This document shows, in pieces, positions 34,692 to 45,879 of a stretch of DNA of 64,000 bases (its first letter is position 1; each line of letters starts with the position of its first letter). The stretch lies in contig NC_091968.1 of NCBI RefSeq assembly GCF_036711975.1, positions 558,001 through 622,000 on the forward strand, in the 5' to 3' direction. Made by a program: the position numbers and the translations under genes. The DNA comes from Onthophagus taurus. Taxonomy: Eukaryota > Arthropoda > Insecta > Coleoptera > Scarabaeidae. Under the pieces are notes generated by a model. It saw only the letters and a list, made by a program, of their open reading frames with translations, searched no databases and had not been told where the DNA came from.

Positions 34692-35532
34692 TATAAGAGG
34701 TTGTCTAGGTTCGTACGCAACCATACTGCGCATTACGTCACATGTGGAAAATAATACCGCCAAGCAATTCAAATTAAACAAAGGCATGGAGCACCACATG
34801 GCCATGAGGTTGCGTGCGCAATCCGTGATCGCTTACGTCACGAAACACTCCTGCTCTTGCCCCTCGCCCACAAACTAAAATCAAAGTATTGCAGCATAGG
34901 AACTTAGACAACCTTTAATATATAAACCTTGACTCATTACAGCATTGGATGCTGTAAGAGAGATAGTTGTCAATGTGACTTTTGTCTATGGATGTTTAAA
35001 CACGTTCTTAGCATTGAATACAAGGTCCACAATGATGAGGACATTGACTCTGAGCAATTTCTCTTATTTTGGGAGGTGTACATCAAACATTTTTTTCAGG
35101 TGAATATATTTTGTGTTTTGACAGTTTCTAATTGTCAATTCAAAGTTTCTATTTTCAAGTGTTCCGGTGTTACCAACTGCTACATACCCATTTCCCTACA
35201 TTGCCAAAATTTACTTTATTTTTGTTAAAAAAAACTATAAAAACGCGAATTACAAAAAATAGCATAAAAAACACGTTTTATAAGACTTAAAGCACTCATT
35301 CATTAAAAAACTCGTGGCTTCGCCACTCGTTTTTCAACTTGAATTCGTACATTTCAAACGTGTCTTACGAAACTTGTTTTTTAATATACTATTTTATGAA
35401 CACTTTATTGATCATCGAAAAATGTGTTTATAACAATGTGTCTAAAAAAGAAGTCTACATGTAATATTTGGCTATTTTTGATTCTGATATCATCGTGAAT
35501 TTATTAAATAAAGCTATGGAAAACGATGAAAA

Positions 35533-35810
35533 GTAATTTTTATTTAGATCAGTGCTACAATGTTTTAAGGAAAACTTTCCTCTTCTTCAGGCACAACTGA
35601 AAGGCACAAAAACGGAGATAAAAATTAAAATACAAATATAAAATCAAACAAAGTTTAAAAAAATTAAAGAATTTATTATTGTTAAGTTACTAGATAACAA
35701 ATGGCGAACGAAATACAAAGACAATAGCAATGATCGACATCACAACGGACCAAATAAATTTTTAATAAAAAATTTTGAAACATTGTAGCACTGATCTAAA
35801 TAAAAATTAC
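35533..35810. mobile_element. Small inverted-repeat element
   Basis: The 278-bp element starts GTAATTTTTATTTAGATCAG and ends with CTGATCTAAATAAAAATTAC. The terminal inverted repeats continue for about 35 bp (TGCTACAATGTTT inward). No target duplication could be decided. It sits inside the transposase relic. Confidence 0.7.
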
Positions 35811-36699
35811 TGTTCATCGTTTTTCATCCCTTTATTTAATACATGTAATATGTCAGTACCTGATCAAAGAGATAGAAAAGTATCTATCTATAAAATTTCT
35901 GAGGAAGTTATTGAAAAAATTATATATCGTATGAAAGTCATTATTTTCAAGAAAGGTCTGCTAAGAAGTATCCTGGAGATGGCTTAAGTATTTCAAAAAT
36001 GTATGGGTTATATTGCGAAGAACTTAGGAAGGAAGGTGAAGAACCAGCTAAGAAATGGCTTTTTATAATAAACTTCAACGAAATGTTTAATTTGTCCTTC
36101 CATTTACCAAACAACTACACATGTGATATGTGCGATTATTTTAATGTAAAGCTTAAGGCTGATCTTAGCGCAGAAGGAAAACAAGCTATTTCTAAAGAGC
36201 GAGATTTACATTTAGGTGATTCAAATAATAGATATCAAATGAAAAATGAAGTCAAGAAGTATGCTTTAGAAAGTAATGAAAATTTATAAGTTGTAATAGC
36301 CGATCTTTAGAAAATCTTCTATCTTCGAAAGTTGTAGGCCCTAATTACACAATACATAATCGTTGTACTAAAAACACTTGGTGTATGATGTGGGATGAAA
36401 CCAAAGCTGGAAGAGGTGGTAATGAAATGGCTTCCTGTATTTTTAAATGGCTACTTATAGAAATTCCAAGGAATCAAGAAATGATTGTAATGTATGCATG
36501 TATGCAATGCAAGTATTTCCCAGCAGTCATGTTATAAATCATAAATTTTTATTATGAGGCCATACTCATATGGAGGTAGATTGTCAGCATAGCGTTATTG
36601 AACATGCAAAAAAGAAAACTAAACCATTTAAAATTTTTACTTGCCATGATTAGATTAATTTTATTTGTTGTTGAAAATGTTAAATGGGGGTTATTTAAT

Positions 36700-38522
36700 A
36701 ATAATAATAATAATAATAATAGTTTATTGGCATAACAATACAATATAGGTAATACATTAAAATAACTAAGTATAGAGTTTGCCAAAGGGTATTTCCATCA
36801 GTAAGCCAAATTATGGCGTCCTGGTCTTCCTGGAAATCCCATACACAAAAAAAAAGAAATATATAAAAAAAACAAAATAAAGTAATAACAAATCAAAATT
36901 AAATTCAACCTGAAACAATTATCGTGGCCGATAAGTAAAAAACGAAAAAAATATAAAAAATGAGGAGCCTAAACAAATAAAAATTAATAAATGTCCCTAA
37001 CAAACTAAAAAGAAAAAAAATATATATATATATATACACTATTTCGAGTTGAAGGTAGAACGACGCGCTAGTCATTAAGCAATTTAAGATGCAGAGACTC
37101 TTTAAAAGTGCGAAACGATGGTTGAGCAAAAAGCAGACTGTACTTATTCAAAATACATGCCGCGTTATAACTAAAAGACCTCTTGAACAATTGGGTACGG
37201 TGACGAGGAATGTCAATGAGGTCCTTACGCCGTACATTAATATTATGAATCCGTTCTGTAAGTAATTTTGTTGGTGAGGTAAGGTGGTAGTTTACTTGAC
37301 ACAACTTTATAAAGAAAACAACCAAAATGTAACCGACGACGACTTGACATACTCAGCCACTTCAACTCCCCCAGCTTATACGATACTCTCTGACGTCGGC
37401 GTATACCAAATATAAAACGAATACAAGAATTCTGAACTACCTGAATACGTCGCGCATCATCAGTCAACAGGCAGTGGCCGTAAATTGTGTCACAGTATGT
37501 AAAGTTGGATAAAATTACAGACTCGCAAAGATTCTTTTTAATATCGGCGTTCAAGACTTGCCTATGAGCAAACAGCATTTTCACTTTTGCGTACGCACGC
37601 CTGATCAGTTCACTTGTGTTACGTGTAAACCTTAAACTGTCGTCAATGTAAAGACCAAGATCCTTGACACAGACCTTCTTCTCCAATTCAATTCCATCTA
37701 TAAAGATATGGGCCATATTGCTGACAAGCGCTTTGGATTCCCTACCCCCGAACACCATATAGACCGAGTAATATTTAAAAATTTATCTAGATCATTGTTT
37801 ACATCTGCAACAGACTCTAGCACATTATTTGAGCTAAAGCTGTGGTAAAGTTGTGTGTCATCCGCATAGATATGAAATTTTGAGCAAAAGCGGTCAAAGA
37901 TCAACATTTGAGACGTATAGATAGTGAACAAAAGGGGACCCAATGTAGAGCCCTGCGGCACACCAGACCTCAATACGGCAGGATCCGACACATTATTATC
38001 AATAACCACATACTGACTTCTCCCGCACAGATAATTATTAAAAAAATTTAAGGCTGTATTATTGAACCCAATATAATGAAGAATTGCTAAGAGAAGTTGC
38101 TGATTAATAGTGTCAAACGCTTTAGAGAAGTCAAGTAAAACCAAAACAGTAGCCGCGCCATTGTCCGTTGCAGACATAACATCATCAATAATTGTCGAAA
38201 GTGCGGTTGCACAACTATACCCAGGCCTAAATCCTGATTGGATGGAGGGCAGAATATGAAACCGTTCCAAGTGCTCACGTATTTGTTCCGCCACGACCCT
38301 TTCCAAAATTCCCGACAAAGTACTTAAGATACTAATTGGCCTCACATCCGAGAAGGAAGAAGCAGTCGATGACTTAGGTATAGGAACAACTTTGGCAGAT
38401 TTCCATTTCTCAGGAAAGACACCAAACTCTAAACAAAAATTAATTACATGCAGGAGGTAGGGAGTTATGTGTGGACAACAGAAACCCAACATCCTAAGGC
38501 TTATACCATCAATCCCCACCAC
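36700..38522 (-). mobile_element. 5'-truncated non-LTR retrotransposon with (ATT)n tail
   Basis: The reverse transcriptase lies on the minus strand, in at least two frames. It includes PIPKSSTASSFSDVRPISIL, GFRPGYSCATALSTIIDDVM, LVLLDFSKAFDTIN, GVPQGSTLGPLLFTIY and the catalytic FHIYADDTQLY, then the thumb region and a 3' domain with NFTYCDTIYGHCLL. The 3' end is AATAAAC followed by an ATT microsatellite (36,700-36,722). The 8-bp repeat TATTTAAT flanks the insertion at 36,692-36,699 and 38,523-38,530. The copy is truncated upstream of the RT. A Jockey/CR1-type affiliation is a guess. Confidence 0.85.
37068..38522 (-). pseudogene. Reverse transcriptase of the truncated non-LTR element
   Basis: The enzyme copies element RNA into DNA at the nicked target. 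RT palm motifs are intact (LDFSKAFD and YADD), but the frame shifts near 37,750 after FLNITRSIWCSG, and the 3' domain runs on in another frame (171 residues to 37,243) and then a third. There is no start codon context and no endonuclease, so it is dead on arrival. Confidence 0.82.
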
Positions 38523-39058
38523 TATTTAATTATTGTATTGTCTATGGGTTTAGAAGATTTTAAAAATGTTAGTACGTTTTACTCATCATTAACAGCACTA
38601 TTCATATCATGAAAAAAAAGTAATGAAGGAAAACAGTTTAAATTATCCAGCATTGTTAGGCTCCAAATTCGACAAGAAACATTAGGTACTTTATTTTTTA
38701 AACATCATTTAACACATTGGCTGCTACGTCATGACGTCGCACCATTAATTTATATAGAAACCTTCGAAAATCTTCAAACATACCGAAAAATTTGCCCCAA
38801 TTAAGACATTCTAGAAAACCTATAAGTAAAGCCAAATATGAAAATCGGGATTACTTTAGGAATTTACCTTGTGTTAAAGAGGCCCTAGAATTTCCTAATG
38901 ATGATTAATAAATTAATAGGTTTCAAAGTTTCAAATTTGTTCTAGAAAAAATTATAATCATTTTCGGCTATTCTACGATTAAGTCCTTTTGAACTTATGT
39001 CCCTTTAGCTCTTAGGTACAGAATTTTAATTCCTAATTTCTTTTTTATCATTTCTTAG

Positions 39059-40674
39059 ATAACAATAAATTAAAAAGAAAACGTGAAGAAACCGAAAACA
39101 ACGATAATAAACCAGAAGATTCCGAAAAGACCCGCAAAGAACATTTAGCGAAAAAATTAAAATTAAAAGAAAAATTTAATTCTGAATACGACAACACCGA
39201 CAATAATTATTACGACGAATTGAAATTATCGGCTGAAAAACAAGCTGAGTTAAACAAATCGGTTTTTGAAAACCTCGACGATGATCTTCGCGTTCAAATC
39301 GAAGGATTCCGCCCCGGAATGTACGTTCGAATCGAACTTGAACGAGTCCCAAGCGAATTCATCACTAATTTTGATCCAACTTACCCCGTGATTGTGGGCG
39401 CTTTAAACATGGGGGAGGAAAACATCGGTTTTGTGAATGTAAAATTAAAAAAACATCGTTGGTATAAAAAAATTTTAAAGGCGAACGATCCTGTTATAGT
39501 CTCATTGGGTTGGAGACGATTTCAAACGTTACCACTTTACTCTAAATTAGAGGATAATCTTCGATTAAGATATTTGAAATATACACCGCAACATTTAGCT
39601 TGTAACGCTCATTTTTGGGGGCCAATAACTCCGCAAGGAACTGGATTTTTAGCTTTACAATCTTGTGTGGCTAATCCAGAAGTTGTTAAACAACAAGGAT
39701 TTAGAATTGCCGCAACTGGGGCTGTTCAAGAATTAGATAAAAGCGTGCAAATTATGAAAAAGTTACAATTGGTGGGGAAACCTTTAAAGATTCATAAAAA
39801 TACAGCTTTTATAACTGGTAATGAAAGAAATTCTTGTTTAAATTAGAAATAATTTTTAATTTTTTTTAAGGAATGTTTAATAGCGCTTTAGAAGTGGCTA
39901 AATTTGAAGGGGCAAAAATAAAAACTGTTTCCGGGATAAGGGGACAAATCAAAAAGGCCGAAAATAAACCGGAGGGTTGTTTCAGAGCTACATTTGAAGA
40001 TAAAATTTTAATAAGCGGTAAAACTAAATTGAAACGGCAAAAATATATTTTTTTTAACAATTTTGTAAAATTACAGATTTAGTACTTTGCCGAACTTGGT
40101 ATAAAGTCCAAGTTGAAAAATTTTATAGCCCATTAACATCATTATTATTACCGCCAGATAAAAAAAATGCTTGGAAAGGAGTTAGAACTGTTGGTGAATT
40201 AAAACGGGCAAAAGGAATTAAAAGCGATGTTAATCCTGATAGTTTATACACTGTAAGTTATTTAATACTACGAAATATTTAGTTACTGTATTATTATATA
40301 ATTTTTTTCAGGAGATTCAAAGAGAACCAAAAGTATTTAAACCTTTAGTTATTCCGAAAAAGCTACAACAATCGCTTCCTTATAAAGATAAACCAAAACA
40401 TGACGTGAAACTTGGCGAGAAAAAGAAAGCATTTAAAAGGGTCGCTGTGGTTAAGGAACCACATGAAGAAAAGGTTTCGAATATGCTAAAGATGATTAGG
40501 ACGGCGTATGAACACAAACAGGAGCGGTTGAAAAAGGAGACTAAAGAACGATTGGAGAAACATCGGAAAACGATTGAAGCGCTTGAATCGAAAAAGCAAA
40601 AGAAAATGCAACAAAAAAAGAAAGATGTGTTTAGAGCGAAAAGTAAAGCGCAATTAAAAAAGAATGTTGATTAA
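39059..40674 (+). CDS. BMS1: BMS1, exons 2-5 (C-terminal part)
   Basis: Exons 39,059-39,817, 39,871-40,017, 40,077-40,252 and 40,312-40,674 continue exon 1 in phase; the whole CDS is 3,384 nt (1,127 residues), somewhat shorter than human BMS1 (about 1,280). The conserved C-terminal RIBIOP/DUF663 region is complete: [95 protein letters not shown] and a Lys-rich tail with VVKEPHEEK. Splice sites are all GT-AG. AATAAA-like signals follow the stop. Confidence 0.95.
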
Positions 40675-40813
40675 GAATTATTTCTTCTAAAATAAATTGG
40701 TTAATAAAATTTGTTGATTTTGTTTTTAATAACTTTTAATTTAAACCATAAAACTTGAGTTTTGAATGTTAAAGTTAACATTTTATTATAAACTCAATTC
40801 AAAATTAAATCTG

Positions 40814-43803
40814 ACATATCGTCACCCTAGAATTATCTTGTGATATATCCCAAAACGTCAATGTTGGGGAAACGACTTTACGGATTTCATTACTTTTTTA
40901 TACTTTCTTTTAATTATATTATCAAAAATCTTTACTCTTCATAAAGATATATATAAAATGTAATGCAATTCGTCGTCTGTTGTATGAATTTTGAAGAAAT
41001 GTACTGAAAATTTGAAATAATTGTTTTGGATTTAGAACAAATTTCGACTTTTTCTTATTTCTAGAAAAATATACGGGATATTGCACATTTTTTTTATTAA
41101 CTAATTAGTCTATATCCACTTGTTTTTCGAAATAAATTCGCCTAAGGAATTCTTTGATAAAAAAACAAATTATATGAAATAATTTTAATTCGAAGTAATG
41201 AAATCTATAATTATTAACAAGAATTAATAGATAAATTCATTAATAAGTAATTTTTCTAAAACAAAAGATTTATTTTTTTATATTATTTATTATTGTATTT
41301 TCTTAGTTTATTCAATTATTACTGCACTTTTTTTATTTGAAAGCAGTGCATTATAAAACGCCTTTTCATCTTCATGTGGCACATATGACACAATTTCTGA
41401 AAGATGTTTTCTCTTTAGTTCCGCTATTTTAAACTCCTGATTCGCCACGGGAAGTTCTTCTGAAAAGTGATATGGAACCACTTTTATTTCATTTTTCTTT
41501 CTTGATACAAAGCGATACATTTTCGCTTTTGTAAAATCACCTTCAAATTTTTCTCGAAATTCGATATTATTTATATTACCTTTATTATAGATTATATGTT
41601 TCAGTCTAGTATAAGGAATAGTTTTATAATTCAAAGCTTTTGAAATCTTTTGAAAATCGAAATAATCATTTGGCTGCATTTGAATGACTTTAAATTTTAA
41701 TTTCCAAGATGAGGGAATCAATAATAGTTGACGAACTAATGAGATGGGACTCCAAATTTCAATGTTGCGGATATGTTTCTCAATTAAACTATGTGCATTA
41801 TCGATTTCTTGAATATTTCCATGTCCTGGTTCGCTGAATTTTTGTTCTATCGTCTCGAGATCCTTACTTTTTATAGAGTTTAAAAAATATTGTAAGGCGA
41901 AGGACATTATCGAATTTTTGTTTTGTGGAACGCAACTGTCAGACCACAGAATAAGGCTTTTGAGTTGAGGATTATCAATCATAATTTGCGTTAGGATTTT
42001 AAAAATTGCAGCAGCAATATGATTCGCCCCACGACCTGCTGAAAATTCGTGCCAAAGTGCATTGTAGACTACTTTTGTGTTACTTAAATGCGCGGTTAAG
42101 TTGTAGCACGAACGTTTTGTCTTATAATAGAAATTGGAAACATTAGCTTTTGGAAGTGAAAATGTGTTTTGTAATTCAAATGTCACAATCCCAACTTGAA
42201 CATCATTAAGAAATCTTGTTCTATCTCTATCTCGTTCGTTCTTGCACAATTCCTTTTGACGGATGTGGTGATCGTGTTTATTAATGTCGTCTGGGGAAGG
42301 TTCTTTAGTGGTTTTGAATAATTCACATTTATCACAAAGATCTTTTATAGGTTTAAAAAACCCAATGTTAAATTCATTATTGAAGATATGAGAATATATA
42401 TTAAATTTTACTGGAATTTTAGACGAAGACGTATAAAATTCATACATTTTTCTGAGATTGAGTCCTCTATCCAAATACTTTTTACTAGTTTGTGCTCTAC
42501 AATAGTGTGATTCTACTGCTGGGAAGCTACCAATATGAGCACTTACTTTGTCTTTTTGCTCATCACTAATAGTTTTTTGCAATGTTTGCCATGTTTAGGA
42601 CTTCTTGGTACATTTTCATTCATATTATTTTTGAAGAAATAGTAGATCCGTTGTTTGCTTATATTCAATGTATTCAGAAAATACTCTTGGCAAACTCGAA
42701 CTTCCACTCCGGATACATAGAAATAGTATTTATAGCTGTATGTTTTCTTACTAATTTCTTCTTTTGTTCTTTTGCGTAGCGATAATACGTTTGACATACT
42801 GTGAGTAGAAATGGAGTTTACGTTTGTCATCCAAATTCCAAAATTGATTATGGATATGATCCCTCTCTTCTCCATTAATTGCTTGTGAACATTTGAAACT
42901 ACATTTTTCCGTATGACATGTCGCAGTTTTTACTTTCTTTTGTGGTTTTAAATTTCCTTTACAATCTATGTATTCTTCTCCTCTTTGCCTTTTGTTCTTT
43001 CTTATACTTTGTTTCCACGAAGAAGGATTTCTTTTACGTTTCTTGTTCAACTTCTTTATTCTATCAATTCTATCTTCATCAACTACGTTTTCATCAACAC
43101 TTCCATTAGAATTATTTTTCTTATCTACATCTAATCTATCATCAGCATCGATTAGATTTGAGTCATTTAATTGGTTACTAAAAAGTGGCAAATAATAGTT
43201 AGAAAAGTTAGATTAGAATAGGTATTATTGTTTATTTACCTCAAAAGTTCGGAACAACAACTAGGCGATATATTATTATTAGGAAGAATATAACTCGTCG
43301 TACTAGTCATTATTATGTTTTGTTCTTATTAATATAAAAAACACTCAAAAATACTATAACGAGAATAATAAATGTCACTTTTTCAAATTTAATAACGCAA
43401 GAATTGACAGTTGACAGAAATGCACATAAGGGCACCCCTGGCGGCGGAATCAATTATTAAAACTACGGATTTTTAATGTCAAAATCCCCAAAACAAATTG
43501 AATGGACTTTTAGCACAATTTTGTTATCGTATAGAGTGAGAGGATTTAGAACAAAATATGACGCACTTGGTTCATAGAACATTATAATTCTGAGTTCATA
43601 TAAGGAACAACATATTTTTCAAAGTATTAACTAAATTTCGGATATAGAACAAATATTTAGTAAAAATTTGGATTTGAACCTAGATAATTCTAATGTCTGA
43701 ATAGATTTAGAACAAGCTATTTTTGCTGAAATTTTCAATGTAATTTTCTTCAAAATTACCAAAATGTGATTTAGAACAAAATAATTCTGGGCTGACGATA
43801 TGT
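40814..43803 (-). mobile_element. Unclassified DNA transposon, about 3.0 kb
   Basis: The termini are imperfect inverted repeats: ACATATCGTCACCCTAGAAT on the left against ATTCTGGGCTGACGATATGT on the right (about 3 mismatches over 27 bp). Inside lies the transposase-like gene at 41,308-43,191. The motif GATTTAGAACAAA and close variants recur in the right subterminal part (near 43,549, 43,632, 43,704 and 43,768) and once on the left near 41,031, a layout typical of transposase-binding sites. No clear target duplication was found, so the superfamily is open (Sola-type is one possibility). Confidence 0.68.
41308..43191 (-). pseudogene. Transposase-like protein of the 3-kb transposon, frameshifted
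   Basis: Three overlapping frames form one protein of about 620 residues: 43,191-42,751 (acidic/basic N-terminus with KCSFKCSQAINGEERDHIHN), 42,875-42,543 (EVRVCQEYFLNTLNISKQRI) and 42,582-41,308. The last has CDKCELF, ALWHEFSAGRGANHIAAAIF, ILWSDSCVPQNKNSIMSFAL and GHGNIQEIDNAHSLIEKHIR. The Asp, Asp and Glu/His in these motifs could be a DDE-type catalytic set; that is inference. This family is widespread and usually unnamed in arthropod genomes as I recall. The two frame changes could be mutations or introns; no good introns were seen. Confidence 0.68.
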
Positions 43804-44145
43804 ATTTAAACGTCAAGTTTTTACTTAAATTAAAAATGGTAAGTCATTTTTGACGTTTATTTAATTTAACTAACTTCAGGGTTAATTAAAAAGTTAAATT
43901 ATGAATTTTGAAATTTCAAACGTCAAATTTTAAATTTAATTTTTATTAATTAATCTTAATATTCTTTTTATTGGAGAATTTTAAATATTTTACAAATAAA
44001 CCTTATCAAAACCAACCCTTTTTAATTTTAACTCAATAAAGTATAAACACAGCCTAAGTTACAAGATTTTAGTTTTATTTACTAGATTTCAAATCAGTTT
44101 TGATACAAAATTTTAATATGCTACATAGTTTAAGTACAATTATTT

Positions 44146-44766
44146 TTATGGATTCATCGTGTAATGATCCCATTGTTTAATTTCATCGAACAATTTCTGC
44201 CCAGGACACGCCGTGTTAACGGAAACATCCTGTCGATGCCCAACTAATTTATAATCACTTTTAATCAAATTATTATCAACTCCATATTTAATTAACTCCT
44301 TCGCCGTATTGATTTGTTGTTGAGATGGAATATTGTTACTATAATCTCCAATGAAACAAATTCCAATACTTTTTCGATTAAATCCTGGGGAATGAGCTCC
44401 ATGTTTTCCCCAACCCCGACCTTCATAAACATTCCCATCTTGTCCCACTAAAAAATTATAACCAATATCCTTCCAACCATTTCCGTTCATATGATATGTT
44501 TGAATCTTGCGAACACCCAAAGAACATTCAGCCACATTCGAACATTTATAATTTGTTGTTCCAGCGTGATGAATTACGACGTGAGATGGAGGATTTATAG
44601 CGAGAAGTTGATTGGTTTTTGATGGTTTTGCTAACCATTGTGTTCGAGAAATTATGTTTAATGCTAAAAAGGAAAAGTATTTGTTTAAAATTAGACATAA
44701 TTAATTATAATTACCTAGTGTTTGTGTTGATGTAAATAAATAAATTAAAAGGATTTTCGTTAACAT
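44146..44766 (-). CDS. PGRP: Secreted peptidoglycan recognition protein (probable amidase)
   Basis: PGRPs bind bacterial peptidoglycan; those keeping the zinc site cleave it as N-acetylmuramoyl-L-alanine amidases. Two exons, 44,715-44,766 and 44,146-44,663, encode 189 residues. A signal peptide, MLTKILLIYLFTSTQTLA, precedes the domain, which opens IISRTQWLA. Zinc ligands are present: VIHHAGT (about residue 50), LVGHRQD (about 161) and NTACPG (about 170), plus the catalytic Tyr in GWKDIGYNF. The KCSNVAEC disulfide is kept. The Cys ligand suggests a catalytic enzyme of SC/SB/LB type, not a pure receptor. An immune promoter lies just upstream. It runs opposite to its right-hand neighbour. Confidence 0.94.
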
Positions 44767-44818
44767 CGTGTAACAATATTTGTGAACATGAATGAATAAT
44801 TACGGTTTAAATGACGCA

Positions 44819-44880
44819 TTTTATACGAGTTTAAAGTCTTAAAATAGATTCTTAGGTTTTTCCCCAATAGTGATAAGTTA
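44819..44880 (-). promoter_or_regulatory. PGRP promoter: TATA box, kappaB-like and GATA sites
   Basis: On the minus strand TATAAAA (44,819-44,825) lies 53 bp before the ATG. GGGGAAAAACC (44,855-44,865), a kappaB-like site, is about 30 bp upstream of the TATA box. A GATAAG, on the opposite strand, is about 10 bp further up. Closely spaced kappaB and GATA sites are known in fat-body immune gene promoters of insects. Factor binding is inference. Confidence 0.55.
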
Positions 44881-45057
44881 CATAATCAAGAATTTTTTTT
44901 CTTATAAAGCATGCGTTTATCAGCACTACTATTCATATCTAGCAAATAATTATTTAGGTTTTGGGATTATAAAGATAAAACTTTGGTAAACAACGCTAAT
45001 CCAAAATAAGATAAAACTATGCATCTTGATTTAGTTTTAGATTAAAACTAATTGAAA

Positions 45058-45806
45058 ATGTTGCTTCTCAAGCTCGTTATTTTAACATTCTTCATCCTAT
45101 TAAATTTTTTAACTACTTTTGGTAAAAATAAATAAGAATTTGAAACCAATTTAATACGTTTATGATGATTTTAGGGATTGATTTGGGTGATAAATGCAGT
45201 TCTAATTATTATTGCTGGTACATAGCAAATGCAGAGTGCCGAAATAATATTTGTCAATGTATGGAAGGAACAACTCAATACGGTGAGGGTTGTCTTGAAG
45301 GTAAAGCATCAAAATTAAAAGATCAAATTCCACATTAACAAATAAATATAATTATACAGATGTAAACCCAAAAATAGCTTGCCCAAATTCAAATGAATGC
45401 TATCTTTTGGAGTATAATTCGATTTGCGTGGACGGATACTGCCGATGTCCTATTAAACACCATTTTAGAGATGGAAAATGTCACTATAATAAACGTTTGT
45501 TAAAGTTTAAGCAATTTTATGCAAATTAAATAACTAAAATGTTTTTTAGATTTGCGCGAACCTTGCACGGAAGATAAAGAATGTTATCTCGGGATGCAAT
45601 TCGTTGGAAGTATGATTTGTAAAAACTTCAGATGCAATTGCAACAATGGGTATCATTCAGTAAATTCAAGATGCAGAAGTATATTAAAAAAATCTTTTTA
45701 AACCGTTTTAATAATAAGTTATTTTTTAGATGGATCAATCAAAAATATCCCCGGATTTAGTTGTTTATTACTACTGGTAATAACGTCATTAACAAAATTA
45801 CTTTGA
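45058..45806 (+). CDS. Predicted GPI-anchored protein with three six-cysteine (EB-like) modules
   Basis: Five small exons (45,058-45,121, 45,175-45,300, 45,360-45,494, 45,550-45,678 and 45,730-45,806) join in phase to 176 residues. The N-terminus is a hydrophobic signal, MLLLKLVILTFFILLNFL. Exons 2, 3 and 4 each encode one module with six cysteines (C-x5-C, 7-12 residues, C-x4-C-x-C, about 9, C): DKCSSNYYC...CRNNICQC, IACPNSNEC...CVDGYCRC and EPCTEDKEC...CKNFRCNC. The last exon gives NGSIKNIPGFS then a hydrophobic tail, CLLLLVITSLTKLL, ending at the stop, as in GPI signals. No function is known to me. The 3' half is duplicated at 46,075 and 53,059. Confidence 0.78.
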
Positions 45807-45879
45807 ATAATCACAAATTTATTAAAATTAAAAGCAATATATTTTAAATTTAATTAAATAATTTATATTTTAATATGAG

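Larger units (their letters stand above)
33769..34931. mobile_element. MITE B, CAAGG-ended, with nested insertions
   Basis: It starts CAAGGTTTATATA and ends TATATAAACCTTG. The flanks ACTCCTTAC (33,760-33,768) and ACTCATTAC (34,932-34,940) make a 9-bp target duplication with one mismatch. The inner part AGGTTGTCTAGGTTCGTACG pairs with the sequence before 34,917. The uninterrupted target is seen at about 50,200. Without the inner element at 33,782-34,691 the MITE is about 250 bp. A second copy is at 56,061-57,016. Confidence 0.85.
33690..35400. mobile_element. Repeat D, interrupted copy (host of a nested insertion)
   Basis: The sequence starting TTTTTGTAATTCGCTACGG and ending CTTGTTTTTTAATATACT is also present, uninterrupted, at about 50,133-50,700. 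A short inverted pair, TTTTTGTAATTCGC and GCGAATTACAAAAA, suggests it is itself a non-autonomous transposon. This copy is split by MITE B at 33,769-34,931. The frames in it do not look like a real protein. Confidence 0.72.
35440..38880 (+). pseudogene. Relic of an unclassified transposase with inserted elements
   Basis: Fragments on the plus strand read MYGLYCEELRKEGE, KKWLFIINFNEMFNLSF, YTCDMCDYFNVKLKAD, then after stops GRGGNEMASCIFKW, GHTHMEVDCQHSVIEH, and after the retroelement EGKQFKLSSI. They follow the same order as the transposon at 41,308-43,191 (KMYEFY, CDKCELF, GRGANHIAA, GHGNIQEIDNAHSLIEKH), so both belong to one family. The relic is interrupted by a MITE at 35,533-35,810 and a non-LTR element at 36,700-38,522. 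The boundaries are uncertain. Confidence 0.65.

Noticed and set aside
34564-35228. Plus-strand frames of about 100 residues in the nested repeats
   Set aside because: They span MITE B and repeat D boundaries and recur only because the repeats recur (also at 50,316 and 56,001).
42582-43195. Hydrophobic plus-strand frames opposite the 3-kb transposon gene
   Set aside because: Antisense of Lys/Glu-rich codons gives Phe/Leu/Ser runs; not real membrane proteins.
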